A stretch of 22,344 nt of DNA, taken from IMG/VR virus record IMGVR_UViG_3300021961_000702, positions 1 through 22,344 of that record; one strand, 5' to 3'. Made by a program: the position numbers and the translations under genes. Positions 12,644 through 22,178 of the stretch are shown here, one piece after another. This DNA comes from a virus. The notes under the pieces were generated by a model. It ran no database searches. It was not told the DNA's origin and was given only the letters and a program-made list of their open reading frames with translations. The number at the start of each line of letters is the position of its first letter. Positions within the stretch are counted from its first letter, which is position 1.

Positions 12644-12860
12644 ACGCACCGAAGCAAAGCTGTTAGGTTATGATTTGTTTTATGACTTAACAGGTAAGTT
12701 AGTAACTGAAAGAACCAGCACAGATATCTCAGCACTTAAAGATTATTTAAGTGTTGAGGAGTTTAATACTTTAACCATTATCTTGCGAGAAGCAACAGCT
12801 AAGTTAGATAAGATTCATAATGAGATTGAAGCTCATTTAAATGGGAGACTTATGAATTAG
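12633..12860 (+). CDS. Small helical phage protein after nrdB (75 aa)
   Basis: ATG 12633 is preferred over an earlier in-frame start (12618) because AAGGA at 12622-12626 sits just upstream. The protein begins with a basic segment (MRTKRTEAKLLG), then a short beta piece (YDLFYDLTGKLVTER) and a long helix (FNTLTIILREATAKLDKIHNEIEAHL). It is the last + strand gene, and its final 11 bases overlap the 3' end of the convergent holin gene. Family not recognised; a regulatory role is possible by position only. Confidence 0.7.
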   Translation: MRTKRTEAKLLGYDLFYDLTGKLVTERTSTDISALKDYLSVEEFNTLTIILREATAKLDKIHNEIEAHLNGRLMN

Positions 12861-12876
12861 GTTTGTCTCTTTTATT
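12843..12876 (+). terminator. Possible weak terminator at the convergent junction
   Basis: GGGAGAC (12843-12849) can pair with GTCTCTT (12865-12871) as five Watson-Crick pairs plus two G-T pairs around a 15-base loop, followed by TTATT. It would end the + strand transcript inside the holin 3' end. The stem is short and the loop large, so confidence is low. No better hairpin was found at the junction. Confidence 0.25.
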
Positions 12877-13326
12877 AGAACTTCCAAAGTAGAAACTAAT
12901 AACTGCTGATGCTATACCAGTTAAACTACCAATGATTAACATGACAACATCGTCACTAGCATCGTCTACAGGAAATAAAGTTATCATACCAATGTAACCA
13001 AAGAATCCCATAATAGTCATAACACCTAAAATTCTAGGTGTCCAGTCTTTAGAAAACTTAGACCTAGCATCTTGTCTGTCTTCAGTTTCCAAGGCAAAAA
13101 CATCTACGTTTAGTTCAGCCATACGTTCTTCAAAATCTTTTTCAGCTATCTTTAGCTCTACCATTTGATCGGCTGTAAGATTTTGAATAGCCTGTTCAAT
13201 AGTTTTAGGGTTGTTTGCTACACCTAAAACTTGACTTAGTATTTGACCTGCTTGTCCACCTAAAGGACCACCAATAGCAGCACCTAAAGTTGGGGCAAGA
13301 CTTCCTAGTATATTTTTAAGTTTCAT
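12850..13326 (-). CDS. Holin of the 3-TM family (GTA-type) (158 aa)
   Basis: It should form lesions in the inner membrane at the end of infection and release the lysozyme. Hydrophobic segments lie at about 8-35 (glycine-rich, LAPTLGAAIGGPLGGQAG), 94-118 (WTPRILGVMTIMGFFGYIGMI) and 125-150 (VVMLIIGSLTGIASAVISFYF). A charged amphipathic region with DRQDARSKFSKDWTPR between them is typical of the PF11351 holin family, as I recall it. A GGAG ribosome-binding site precedes the start by 5 bases. It is the last gene of the late operon, two bases after the 77-aa gene. Confidence 0.85.
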   Translation of the reverse strand: MKLKNILGSLAPTLGAAIGGPLGGQAGQILSQVLGVANNPKTIEQAIQNLTADQMVELKIAEKDFEERMAELNVDVFALETEDRQDARSKFSKDWTPRILGVMTIMGFFGYIGMITLFPVDDASDDVVMLIIGSLTGIASAVISFYFGSSNKRDKPNS

Positions 13327-13328
13327 AA

Positions 13329-13562
13329 TTACTCCAATGTTAATGTAGATTCAAGTAAATCGTTTACAGAGTCTATTAGATATTCAGGAATATCCCCACC
13401 TAATATAAAGTCTTCGTTGTATGCAACCATGTAAGCTTCAAGTAAGTTTTCATACAAAGGTCTAAAGTCTTCTCGTTGTACCCAAGGCTCGTTACATTTA
13501 GCACGAGCTTTACAGTCTATCCTATAAGCTTTGTCTAATTGTTTCTCTGTGTATAGGAGCAT
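13329..13562 (-). CDS. Small acidic protein between lysozyme and holin (77 aa)
   Basis: The ATG shares bases with the lysozyme stop (TAATG), and its stop lies two bases before the holin start, so all three are probably translated together. The N-terminus is basic (YTEKQLDKAYRIDCKARAKC), while the rest is acidic and helical (FRPLYENLLEAYMVAYNEDF). No membrane span or signal peptide is visible, which speaks against a spanin or antiholin. It may be a lysis regulator by position. I have no family name. Confidence 0.75.
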   Translation of the reverse strand: MLLYTEKQLDKAYRIDCKARAKCNEPWVQREDFRPLYENLLEAYMVAYNEDFILGGDIPEYLIDSVNDLLESTLTLE

Positions 13563-14014
13563 TAGACTTGCCCCATTACAACCTGCTGTAACTCCCAGCT
13601 ACGTCTACCTACTTGTTCGTACCACTTACTATCTTGCATTTGTCTAGCCATTTCAAACCAGTTATGTTCTCTACAAGCTTGTAACATCTTGCGAAACTTT
13701 GAAAGTCTTGTACCACCTAGGTTAAAACACATGTTGACTAATACACGTTGTATAGGTTCAGGTAAGTTATTAAACTCATCCTTATCTCCAAACACGTGTA
13801 TAGCTTCTGCATAGTGTCTATCAAAATCTATAGCATAATATCTATCTACCACTGATTGAGAAACAGGTGTCCCAACTTCCCAATCATATTCTGGGTCATG
13901 AGGTTGACATAGATGACCAACTCCTAAAGTCTTATATCCTAAACTATCCATATAAATCTCTAGGACTTCGCCCTCGTGTCGTTTGATTTCAGCTTTACAT
14001 TGTTCGATGTTCAT
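13562..14014 (-). CDS. Endolysin, T4-type lysozyme (GH24) (150 aa)
   Basis: It cleaves peptidoglycan glycan strands at lysis. The catalytic triad aligns exactly with T4 lysozyme spacing: E14 (RHEGEVLEIYMD), D23 and T29 (SLGYKTLGVGH), equivalent to T4 E11, D20 and T26. Further GH24 features are FNNLPEPIQRVLVNMCFNLG and the final helix QVGRRSWEL. There is no signal peptide, so release should need the holin. Start overlaps the preceding gene by ATGA. Length is normal for the family (T4 lysozyme is 164 aa). Confidence 0.95.
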   Translation of the reverse strand: MNIEQCKAEIKRHEGEVLEIYMDSLGYKTLGVGHLCQPHDPEYDWEVGTPVSQSVVDRYYAIDFDRHYAEAIHVFGDKDEFNNLPEPIQRVLVNMCFNLGGTRLSKFRKMLQACREHNWFEMARQMQDSKWYEQVGRRSWELQQVVMGQV

Positions 14015-17000
14015 AATTCCATTTCGTTAGGGTTTAAAAAGAAATCTTCTCCGGGTATTAAAGCTTCTCCACTATTCATTTTTTCATATGATCTTATAAT
14101 TCTATTATTAATTTCTCTTGTAATTTCTTCAGGTGTTTTAGCGGTTTCTCTTATTTTAAAACCTACTCTATTATTATAAGAGTCACGTTTAGAATCTAAA
14201 GGTCTACTAAATCCTTGTCCAATTTCTTTAAGTTGTAAAGCTCCTCTTCTTAAAGCATAGTCACCATAAGTAGCACTTAACAAACCATGATTTACAGCTT
14301 CAAAAACATCTCCTGTTTTTCCAGATCGAAAACCAAAATCGTCAACTTCAACATATTCATACTTTGGAATTGTACCATCAGCTACCATTTGATTAACAAT
14401 AGCTGCTGCTTGTTTTTCATTTGCTCTTTGTTCCGAAGCACCTATGCCCATTGCTTCTCCACCTCTTTCAATTAATCTTTGCATAATTTTACTTACACCA
14501 CCACCACTTTCAAAACCTTTTCTGTTAGGATAAAGTTTAGAACCTTCATAACCAATTTCTTCATCAGAAGTTTTACCTTGTAATATATTAGACCACTCAT
14601 TAGCACTAAAAATTTTAGAAACTGGAATTGTTACATTAGTTTTAATTGGGTTGTATTCTTTATTTAATTCTGCAGCAGCTTGTTTATCTGGAATAGTCAT
14701 AGCTCCATATCTTTCAGCAACACCCATTATAGCATAATAATCATCTCTATTTTTAAATTTATCTCTACCAACACTTTCAGAAATAAGAAGTTGTGCATAT
14801 TTTTTAATGTTTTCTTTATTAAAACCCGGACCTTCTCCTTCTTCTAACGTACCGTCAGGACTACCAGCATATCTAAAATTAAAATCATATAAATCTTTTA
14901 CTTTTAATGTAGCCTTTTCATAAGGTTCTGCACTTAGTTCATAAGAAGCATCTCCAAACGTATAATATAACGATGTTGGATTTAAATTTTTATCAAAAGG
15001 TATATAGTTTTCCATAGGACCGGGCGTTGCATTATGAAAATATAGCATTGGGTTTTCACCTCCAAATATACTAGGAGTTTTATTTACAAACTTATTGTCT
15101 TCATTAATTTCTAATGACCTTATATCTTTCTGAACTGAAGGTCTAATAAAATTAATAAGATTTTTATATTCAGCTTCTGTAAAATCTTTTTCTGTTATAT
15201 CTGCTTTGTTTTTAAAAATAACTTTATCCATGTAAACTCTTACGTGAAGTGGTATTTTACTTTTAAATGTATCTGATAATCTTGATAATGGACCACGCAC
15301 AGACTCAGCACCCTCACTACCGTTAGCTCTACGTTCTCTGTCTTCAATGTCTTGGACACTAGCAGATGTAGCGTTGTAAGGTAAACCTGTAAGTTTGTTA
15401 ATCATTTCATCAGGCTCATCTTTAGCGTTAGGTACATCTACAATACCACCTCTAGCAAAAGATGCTTTTTCTTCACCACCCATTACACTTAATAAAAATT
15501 CTACTAAAGCTTTATCTCTATCTCTACCAATCTTTTTTAAATAGTCTCTAGTTTCTTTAGGTAAAGCTGAGTAGCCGGGAATGTTTGTTGTTGCAAATTC
15601 AGTAATACCTTTTCGGTAAATCAAAGCATCAATAACATCTCCCATTAAAGGACCACCAGCTTTTAAAATAGAACCTAGTTGACCACTTCCTAACTCTAAG
15701 TTTGTAGAAGTTTTATCAAAATATTCTAAAGCTCCAAAACCACCCCACCTTCTAATTGAACGAGTAATTAATTCTGCAGGTTCTTGATCTTCAAAATTAC
15801 GACCACCACTTCTAATATAGTTACCCATCATTGCAACACTAGTCATAAGCATAGTAGTTGCTAAAATTTTAGGTGTAGTTTGTAGTGGATATACTGCAGC
15901 TTCGTTTACAAACCTTTTTAAAACTGTGTTATTAAAAACTGTAGGATACCCAGCAAACTGCATAAGCAATTGTCCTGCTGGATGTGAAAACCATAAAGGT
16001 CTATTAGCTGATGATGTGCTAGGATTTAAAATAATTTCTCTTGTAAATCTATTAGCTCCTCTAACAAGTCTTTGTTTATAAAAAATATCTTTGTTAGCAG
16101 AAGCAACATCAAAAACACCATCTTTACTTAAATATTTTTTATACCAATCATTAGCTTGATCTAAAGGTATTCCAAGTTCTTCTAGTTGATCACTTAAATA
16201 TTGAACTTTTTTCTTACCAAGTTTTTTAATACCTGCATTATGTAAGTAAAGAGATTCTGCATTTTGTTTAATTAATCTTTTACCTGTAGTAAAAGCTGCT
16301 AGTTGAACTGCTGAAGTCCACTGAGTTAATAAGTTTGTTTTAAAGAAAGCATTCTGAAGATTTTTAGCTAATCCACTACTTAGTGCTTCACCTGTTAAGC
16401 CTTCAATCCTATCCATTGTAGCTTGTTCTAAAGCTAATCCAGTTTTATAAATTTCTACCCACTCTTCATCATCAAATTCTTTTAACCCTCTGGTGGTTTC
16501 TCCTTTAACTCTTTTACTTTGTTGAGCCATTCTATCAAAAGTACGGATAGTTTGTTTTTTCATGGCATGTCCAATGTCATAAGCAACATTACCAACATCT
16601 CCAGCTCTAGCTCTACTAAGAAGTAATAATGGTTCTGTTAAACTTGAAAGAGTAGCTAATGGTAAATGAGCCATTTGCTGTGATAATTTACCCCAATCTG
16701 AAAGAGTTCTAACTGCATTGTTTTGAATAGTATTATGATCTAGTCCAGTTACAAGTTTATGCATTTCTTCAAGTTTATCCATAACTTGTCTAACTTGAGT
16801 TCTATCTCCACCTTTAGCTAAAAACTCATCTTCAATACGTCTAAATATACCACCATCTTTATACATAGCAGGTACATTTTTACCATACATTTTAGTTCTT
16901 ACATTTGCTTGGCTAAAGTTTACAAAATAATCTTGTAAAACTTTGGCTACATCTGTTTCAATATAAGGTAACATTTCAACATGAGGAACTTTATCAAAAA

Positions 17001-19359
17001 CTCGATGTTTCATAAAACTATGACCACCTTTAATAATATCAGGAATACCTTGTAACGCATTGTCTGTATAAGGAGTCCATCTTCTTTCAAGCATATCATC
17101 AACAATAGCTGCAGCTTTTAGCTCTCTAGCTTTATCTAAATTTTCACCAGCTTCTGCTAAAAAATCTCTACCCCAAATCTCTTTATCTTTTGGCATAGAT
17201 TTAAGATCAAACCCATCTATCAACTCTCCCTTACTATTAAAAAATTTAGTAGGTACTACGTCATTAATAGGGTCTGCATGTCCAGCTCTAATTATTGTAT
17301 CTTCAAAACCTAATCTATCAGCTTCAATTTTAGAATGCTGTAGTTTTTGTGGGAAATAATTTTTAACTTGTCCTGTAAAAGCAAATAAACCTGATTCATC
17401 TCCTTCATCAAAAGCATGTTTAAGTAGTTTTTTAATTCCCATGATGTTTTTACCATCACCAAAATAAGCTGTTTTAGCTGTTTGAGAAATTTTCTTACCA
17501 CCATAAGTTTTAACTTTACCACCAGACATCATTAAAGCTAGTAGTTGATCGTTTTCTTCAGGAGTAATCATAGCATGGATACCAGTTTTACCTGATCTGT
17601 TTAATGCTATTTCTAAATTAGTTAGATAAAAACCATCTGAGTTACCTTTGTTTTCACCATAAGTAAACTCATTAACTCCAGTCTTTCTTCTTTTAAATAA
17701 TTTATTTGTAGCTCCGGGAACTAAACTTTCTAAGTACTCTACTAAAGCATCGTTATTCTCAGCTAATTTTAAATATTTAGTTGTTGCTTTACCAACTGTT
17801 TGTGAAATAAGTTTATGTAACAGTGTAAGTTTAACATCAGTAGCATCAAGATTAGCATTGTCTTGAACCATTTCTTTAAACTGTTTGTATCCTGCTGCAT
17901 CTACATCTTCAATATCAATACCATATTTAGCTGCACGTTCTGCTATTTCTTTTTCAGATATACCAGCTTGTCTAGCATAGAGTAAACCTTCTACACTTTG
18001 ATCATCAATCTGTGTGTGGGTTATAGCATCTTTGTCTCTAAAACTTCCAACTTGTTTCCAGTATTGTCTACGTGTTGGAACATTAAAGTATTCTTCTAAG
18101 TATTCTTTTGATACAGCAGAAAGCCTACCATTCATTTCTGTCATTGGTTCGACTTGCTTAGTTATACGACCTGCTTTATTTTTACCATGTCTAATAACTA
18201 AAAAAGCATTATCTTCAATAACATCATTAAATTTTAAAAACTTTTGAAATGAATTTACTTCTTCAAAAGTTTCTTTACCTACTGCTTTAGCTTGAGGAAC
18301 AATATATTGTTTATAAGTTCTACGATTAAGAGGTACAATTTCTAATTGTGATCCTTTCTTTTGCCTACCCTTACTACCTTTTTCATTTTTAAAAAATACA
18401 ATCTTAGTAGACGGGTCAGACATATTAACATCTATAACTTTTTCACTATCAATTGCTAACTTAGCAGCTTGATGATAAATGTTATCTTCGTTTGAAAAGT
18501 TATAAAGTTTTCTAAGAAACAATGAATTACTAATTCCACCAATAGCTCCGGGAACTACTGCACCAAAAGCACCACCAAGAGCAGCAACTTGTCCTACCTT
18601 TTTCCAATCAGTTGGACCTTGTTGTATTCCTATTTCTTTATCAGCTTCTTGAGAAAAGAACTCATATGCTCCACCCCAAGTTACGCCTTCGGCTGCACCA
18701 TACAAAGCTATTGAACCAGTATTTTTTATAGCTTCTTTTTTTAACTTAGATTTAACTGATCGATTTAAACCTACTCTTAAAGCTGCTTGAGCTGCTGTAT
18801 TAACATTAAGAGAAGCACCCATAGTAGGTATTGCAAAAGCAACACCAGCCCAGTTAAAAGGATCACCTAAAATATCAACTGCTAAATTACCTGCAAACTT
18901 AAATCGTTCTTGAGCATTACCCAAGCCATTAGCTTTTTGAAATGCTCTTTGTAAAGCTGTATAATCTTTTCTAGTTTGCTCACCCCAGTTTTTCATTTGT
19001 TGGCTTCTAAGACCCACAGATGTAACACTATATTCAGCATCTCTTAAGTATTCAACTACATCGTTATCATAGTCTTTTAACTCTGCTGAATCATAAAATC
19101 TTTCCCAAGCTTCTTGAACTTCTTTGTTATTTCTAAAATCAGCTATGTTATAATCATATCCTAAACTTTGAGGTATTGTTTGAGGTTCCATTTGTGCAGG
19201 AGCACTAGAAAGAAAACCAAACGGTTGAGGTGTTGGTTGTTCTATTGGTTCTTCAATAGGAGGAGATGTTAAAAATGTAGAAGATTTTTTTTCTTCTTCT
19301 TCAACCAAAGGTTCTACATTATTAAGATTCCCAATATTAGGATTATTAAAAAAAGGCAT
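14011..19359 (-). CDS. Giant internal virion or DNA-ejection protein (1782 aa)
   Basis: This is the largest gene in the window. By position (late operon, after a 702-aa partner and before lysis) and size it is likely an ejectosome component comparable in role to T7 gp16, but no clear sequence match to gp16 is visible. The first ~90 residues are proline and acid rich. There are hydrophobic, Gly/Ala-rich segments near 160-280, a long helical central region, and a hydrophobic segment near 1165-1185 (ILATTMLMTSVAMMGNYI). Around residues 1297-1340 lies a conserved-looking linker (RGGIVDVPNAKDEPDEMINK, then TGLPYN). The C-terminal ~430 residues look like separate modules (see findings). No lytic transglycosylase motif is seen. 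The start ATG is 3 bases after the 702-aa gene stop. Confidence 0.8.
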   Translation of the reverse strand: MPFFNNPNIGNLNNVEPLVEEEEKKSSTFLTSPPIEEPIEQPTPQPFGFLSSAPAQMEPQTIPQSLGYDYNIADFRNNKEVQEAWERFYDSAELKDYDNDVVEYLRDAEYSVTSVGLRSQQMKNWGEQTRKDYTALQRAFQKANGLGNAQERFKFAGNLAVDILGDPFNWAGVAFAIPTMGASLNVNTAAQAALRVGLNRSVKSKLKKEAIKNTGSIALYGAAEGVTWGGAYEFFSQEADKEIGIQQGPTDWKKVGQVAALGGAFGAVVPGAIGGISNSLFLRKLYNFSNEDNIYHQAAKLAIDSEKVIDVNMSDPSTKIVFFKNEKGSKGRQKKGSQLEIVPLNRRTYKQYIVPQAKAVGKETFEEVNSFQKFLKFNDVIEDNAFLVIRHGKNKAGRITKQVEPMTEMNGRLSAVSKEYLEEYFNVPTRRQYWKQVGSFRDKDAITHTQIDDQSVEGLLYARQAGISEKEIAERAAKYGIDIEDVDAAGYKQFKEMVQDNANLDATDVKLTLLHKLISQTVGKATTKYLKLAENNDALVEYLESLVPGATNKLFKRRKTGVNEFTYGENKGNSDGFYLTNLEIALNRSGKTGIHAMITPEENDQLLALMMSGGKVKTYGGKKISQTAKTAYFGDGKNIMGIKKLLKHAFDEGDESGLFAFTGQVKNYFPQKLQHSKIEADRLGFEDTIIRAGHADPINDVVPTKFFNSKGELIDGFDLKSMPKDKEIWGRDFLAEAGENLDKARELKAAAIVDDMLERRWTPYTDNALQGIPDIIKGGHSFMKHRVFDKVPHVEMLPYIETDVAKVLQDYFVNFSQANVRTKMYGKNVPAMYKDGGIFRRIEDEFLAKGGDRTQVRQVMDKLEEMHKLVTGLDHNTIQNNAVRTLSDWGKLSQQMAHLPLATLSSLTEPLLLLSRARAGDVGNVAYDIGHAMKKQTIRTFDRMAQQSKRVKGETTRGLKEFDDEEWVEIYKTGLALEQATMDRIEGLTGEALSSGLAKNLQNAFFKTNLLTQWTSAVQLAAFTTGKRLIKQNAESLYLHNAGIKKLGKKKVQYLSDQLEELGIPLDQANDWYKKYLSKDGVFDVASANKDIFYKQRLVRGANRFTREIILNPSTSSANRPLWFSHPAGQLLMQFAGYPTVFNNTVLKRFVNEAAVYPLQTTPKILATTMLMTSVAMMGNYIRSGGRNFEDQEPAELITRSIRRWGGFGALEYFDKTSTNLELGSGQLGSILKAGGPLMGDVIDALIYRKGITEFATTNIPGYSALPKETRDYLKKIGRDRDKALVEFLLSVMGGEEKASFARGGIVDVPNAKDEPDEMINKLTGLPYNATSASVQDIEDRERRANGSEGAESVRGPLSRLSDTFKSKIPLHVRVYMDKVIFKNKADITEKDFTEAEYKNLINFIRPSVQKDIRSLEINEDNKFVNKTPSIFGGENPMLYFHNATPGPMENYIPFDKNLNPTSLYYTFGDASYELSAEPYEKATLKVKDLYDFNFRYAGSPDGTLEEGEGPGFNKENIKKYAQLLISESVGRDKFKNRDDYYAIMGVAERYGAMTIPDKQAAAELNKEYNPIKTNVTIPVSKIFSANEWSNILQGKTSDEEIGYEGSKLYPNRKGFESGGGVSKIMQRLIERGGEAMGIGASEQRANEKQAAAIVNQMVADGTIPKYEYVEVDDFGFRSGKTGDVFEAVNHGLLSATYGDYALRRGALQLKEIGQGFSRPLDSKRDSYNNRVGFKIRETAKTPEEITREINNRIIRSYEKMNSGEALIPGEDFFLNPNEMEL

Positions 19360-19362
19360 GTA

Positions 19363-21471
19363 TTAATTACCTGCTAATAAAGATTTAGGTTGTTGAAATA
19401 AATCTTGGTTGTCTTGTATAAAGCTTGATCTATACATAGTTAAATATTTTTTATAATCTTCAAGGCTTAAATTGTTTACATTACTTAACCTTTCACCTGT
19501 ATCTTCTTTATAAGAATCTTTTATACCTTTAACAATTTTAGATTTAAAGTTTTTTAAATCTTTGACAGAATCAACTGTGTCTATTTTATCTAAGACTTCA
19601 TCAATATCTGTAATAGTTTTTACAGGTCTATTTAATACTGATTGAGCTAGTAAACTTGCTGGTGCTCTATCACTTTCGTTTTCATAATAGATATCACTCG
19701 GAGTTTTAGGTTTTAAATCATCACGTATAACAGGCTCTGGAACTTCCATCTTATCTTCATCAGGAGAAACTTCAGAGTCTTTTAAGTCTAATAATGTTTC
19801 TATTGTATCACTAGAACCATAAACATCTTTAAATTGATTGTATAAAACTTTATAATTTTCTTTATCTTGACTACCAATAACAAGACCTTGTTTGTTACCT
19901 TCACCATCTAAATATGAAAACATTGTTCCACTTAATTCTGCTGGAGGATTAATTATAAACATTAACTTATCTTCTTCAGCAGCTTTTGAGTTTACTACTT
20001 TAATAGCTTCTAAAGCTTCAAGGTCGTTTATGTTCCCACTAACATCAGCAGCATCTATTTTATTATTTAAATAATTATCGTATGCCATTGCTAAATCTTC
20101 TGCCTTTTCAATTTCAGTTTTATTGTGTACAGATGCTAATGTATCAAGTTTATTACTAGTACTGTTTGGATTTTTTGAATTAACAAGATCAGTAGGTGAC
20201 ATATTTTTATTTAAAGGTATGTATACATAATTATTAGGCAACGGTCCAAAACCTCTATCTATACGAATATTACCATTATTTACTAATTGTTGTACAGCAA
20301 TCGCATATCGTTTTTCTAAATTATCAACAGTTTCTCTAGTTCCTCTTTTAACTTCTGCAGTTTGTATAGCATGTTGTCTTCTTTCAAGAGTATATAAATC
20401 ATCAATTAAATAAGGGATAGGTCCAATAGTAGAATCTTTTTTAAACAGTAAACTACCATCTTTATCTACACCTGCTCTAACCATTAATTCCATTTTGTTT
20501 AATTCAGATTTTTTTAAAGGATTACCCGAAAATCTTTGTGTACTGCTTTCTGAAAGATTACTAAGTGGTATATTATTAATATCATATATACCATAATCGT
20601 CATTAAAACTTATGTTGTTCCATGTTATATTGTCTGAATCAGCCATTTCTTTTCGTATTCTTGTCTTTTCTTCGTCACTTTTTCTTAAATCTAAAGAAGA
20701 TGATAAAGTAAAAATTTGTTCTTTGTTTGCTACATCATAGTCTATAAATCTAGTAACATCTAAAGGAGCTACATAAGCTTCTGCTGCTGCATATCTTTCT
20801 TCTTGTTCAGTTCGCATACGATCTAACTCAGCATTAAATTCAATTTCTTTATCTTTACCCATGCCTAATTTTTTTAGTCCAGCAAAAAATAAATTTCTAT
20901 TTGATAAATCATCCCTTAAATTATTAGCTTGAAGAGTTAGCATATCTCTATCACCTTGCGAAAATTCTTTAAAGGTTGTAATTCCTGCTGTAGGGTTTTT
21001 CATTCTTTCAGTATGATTAGCTACGTACTCAGCTTCTCTTGCTTTTACTAAATTTTGATAAGCTTGATAAGCTGTTGGAGTTAAATTTTGAACACCACCA
21101 GCTCTAGCAATATCAGCACCATAAGGAGAATTCATTATATTATCTGCTGCTATTTTATAAAAATACGAAGGGTTTTTTCTATAGGCTGCATCTTCTGCTT
21201 TAATTTCTGATCCTTGTCTCCAAAGCTCTTTTGTGTAATTTTCATCCCACGTGGCTTTATCTTTTAATTCTGCTATTTGATTAGTAAGATTATTTTTTAA
21301 ATACTTAGCACCTTCGCTTAAAGTACTAAAAAGCACAGAACCTATTAAAGCTTTTCTTCGAGCTTCTTTATCTTTTTTCTTATTGTTTCTAGCAAGTATG
21401 CCAAGAGTTTGTGAGTATTGACTTCCTAAAGTCCCACTCATTTGTTCAAATATTGATCTGTTATCTGCCAT
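19363..21471 (-). CDS. Putative internal virion protein (702 aa)
   Basis: The protein is long, hydrophilic and mostly helical, with a basic patch close to the N-terminus (NNKKKDKEARRKALIG) and an Asp/Glu-rich C-terminal third. Its only weak hydrophobic stretch is ALIGSVLFSTL at ~39-50. Position directly upstream of the 1782-aa protein, and the lack of enzymatic motifs, fit a T7 gp15-like partner that forms part of the ejection channel. This is inference from context. The start ATG has only a weak AGGT upstream. The gap to the next gene is three bases. Confidence 0.7.
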   Translation of the reverse strand: MADNRSIFEQMSGTLGSQYSQTLGILARNNKKKDKEARRKALIGSVLFSTLSEGAKYLKNNLTNQIAELKDKATWDENYTKELWRQGSEIKAEDAAYRKNPSYFYKIAADNIMNSPYGADIARAGGVQNLTPTAYQAYQNLVKAREAEYVANHTERMKNPTAGITTFKEFSQGDRDMLTLQANNLRDDLSNRNLFFAGLKKLGMGKDKEIEFNAELDRMRTEQEERYAAAEAYVAPLDVTRFIDYDVANKEQIFTLSSSLDLRKSDEEKTRIRKEMADSDNITWNNISFNDDYGIYDINNIPLSNLSESSTQRFSGNPLKKSELNKMELMVRAGVDKDGSLLFKKDSTIGPIPYLIDDLYTLERRQHAIQTAEVKRGTRETVDNLEKRYAIAVQQLVNNGNIRIDRGFGPLPNNYVYIPLNKNMSPTDLVNSKNPNSTSNKLDTLASVHNKTEIEKAEDLAMAYDNYLNNKIDAADVSGNINDLEALEAIKVVNSKAAEEDKLMFIINPPAELSGTMFSYLDGEGNKQGLVIGSQDKENYKVLYNQFKDVYGSSDTIETLLDLKDSEVSPDEDKMEVPEPVIRDDLKPKTPSDIYYENESDRAPASLLAQSVLNRPVKTITDIDEVLDKIDTVDSVKDLKNFKSKIVKGIKDSYKEDTGERLSNVNNLSLEDYKKYLTMYRSSFIQDNQDLFQQPKSLLAGN

Positions 21472-21473
21472 AA

Positions 21474-22178
21474 TTATTTACCTAATAAACTTTTTGTACC
21501 CTGTTCTACTTTTTCTAAAATAGATTTAGGAATTTTTGCTGGAGTAAAGTCTTTTTGTTTAATTTGACTTTCCATTTCTTTAAAGATTTCTGGTTGTTCT
21601 GGTTCAGATGAAAGCACTGCTGCTACGTCTGCACCAGCTACTAAATTATCATCCTGATCTTCATTATCAATTAAATATTCAACATCTAATCTTTCAGCAA
21701 TAGCCATTAAAATATAAATAGTTGGTTCCATTAATAATATCATAAGATCAGGAGTCCACTTACCACCTGTAAAACCTGAGTACAATAACACATTTGTAAT
21801 GTCAATTAAAGATGCTCCGGCTGTTAAACTTTTTGAAATATTTTTAATTGTTTCTGGTTCAAGTAACGTAACTAAAATATAATCAATAGCTTCATGAGGG
21901 TTAGTAAATTCAGGTGGAGTTTCCCATGCATAAGGTTTGTCAGGATCATTTGTTAAAGATTGTCCGGGTATAACAGAACCTTGAGTTTTTAAATCTACTA
22001 GTTCGTTAAGCCCACCTTGATTAAAAGATTTTCTAATTCTAATCTTTGGTCTATCAACACCTGTAGCTTCATCTGAATAGTAATCAAAACCATCTCTATC
22101 TAATTGATCAATAGTTTTTTCAATAGCAGTTGTAAGGCTACGTTCTAAAATTAAATCTCTTGTATTTTCTTTACTCAT
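21474..22178 (-). CDS. Putative structural or virion-associated protein (234 aa)
   Basis: Residues ~68-75 (IPGQSLT) followed by KPYAWETPPEFTNPHEAIDY form a motif I recall from virion-associated proteins of marine T4-like and other phages (PGxSLT, then a Pro/Trp-rich stretch). A hydrophobic region at ~115-165 (ITNVLLYSGFTGGKWTPDLMILLMEP) may be a membrane-interacting helix pair. The C-terminus is lysine and glutamate rich. The start ATG 22178 has AAGGA six bases upstream. It is co-transcribed with the ejection proteins. Exact function unknown. Confidence 0.7.
   Translation of the reverse strand: MSKENTRDLILERSLTTAIEKTIDQLDRDGFDYYSDEATGVDRPKIRIRKSFNQGGLNELVDLKTQGSVIPGQSLTNDPDKPYAWETPPEFTNPHEAIDYILVTLLEPETIKNISKSLTAGASLIDITNVLLYSGFTGGKWTPDLMILLMEPTIYILMAIAERLDVEYLIDNEDQDDNLVAGADVAAVLSSEPEQPEIFKEMESQIKQKDFTPAKIPKSILEKVEQGTKSLLGK

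Noticed and set aside
13976-14179. 67-codon + strand ORF across the lysozyme and virion-protein junction
   Set aside because: It is antisense to two well-supported genes and low in complexity.
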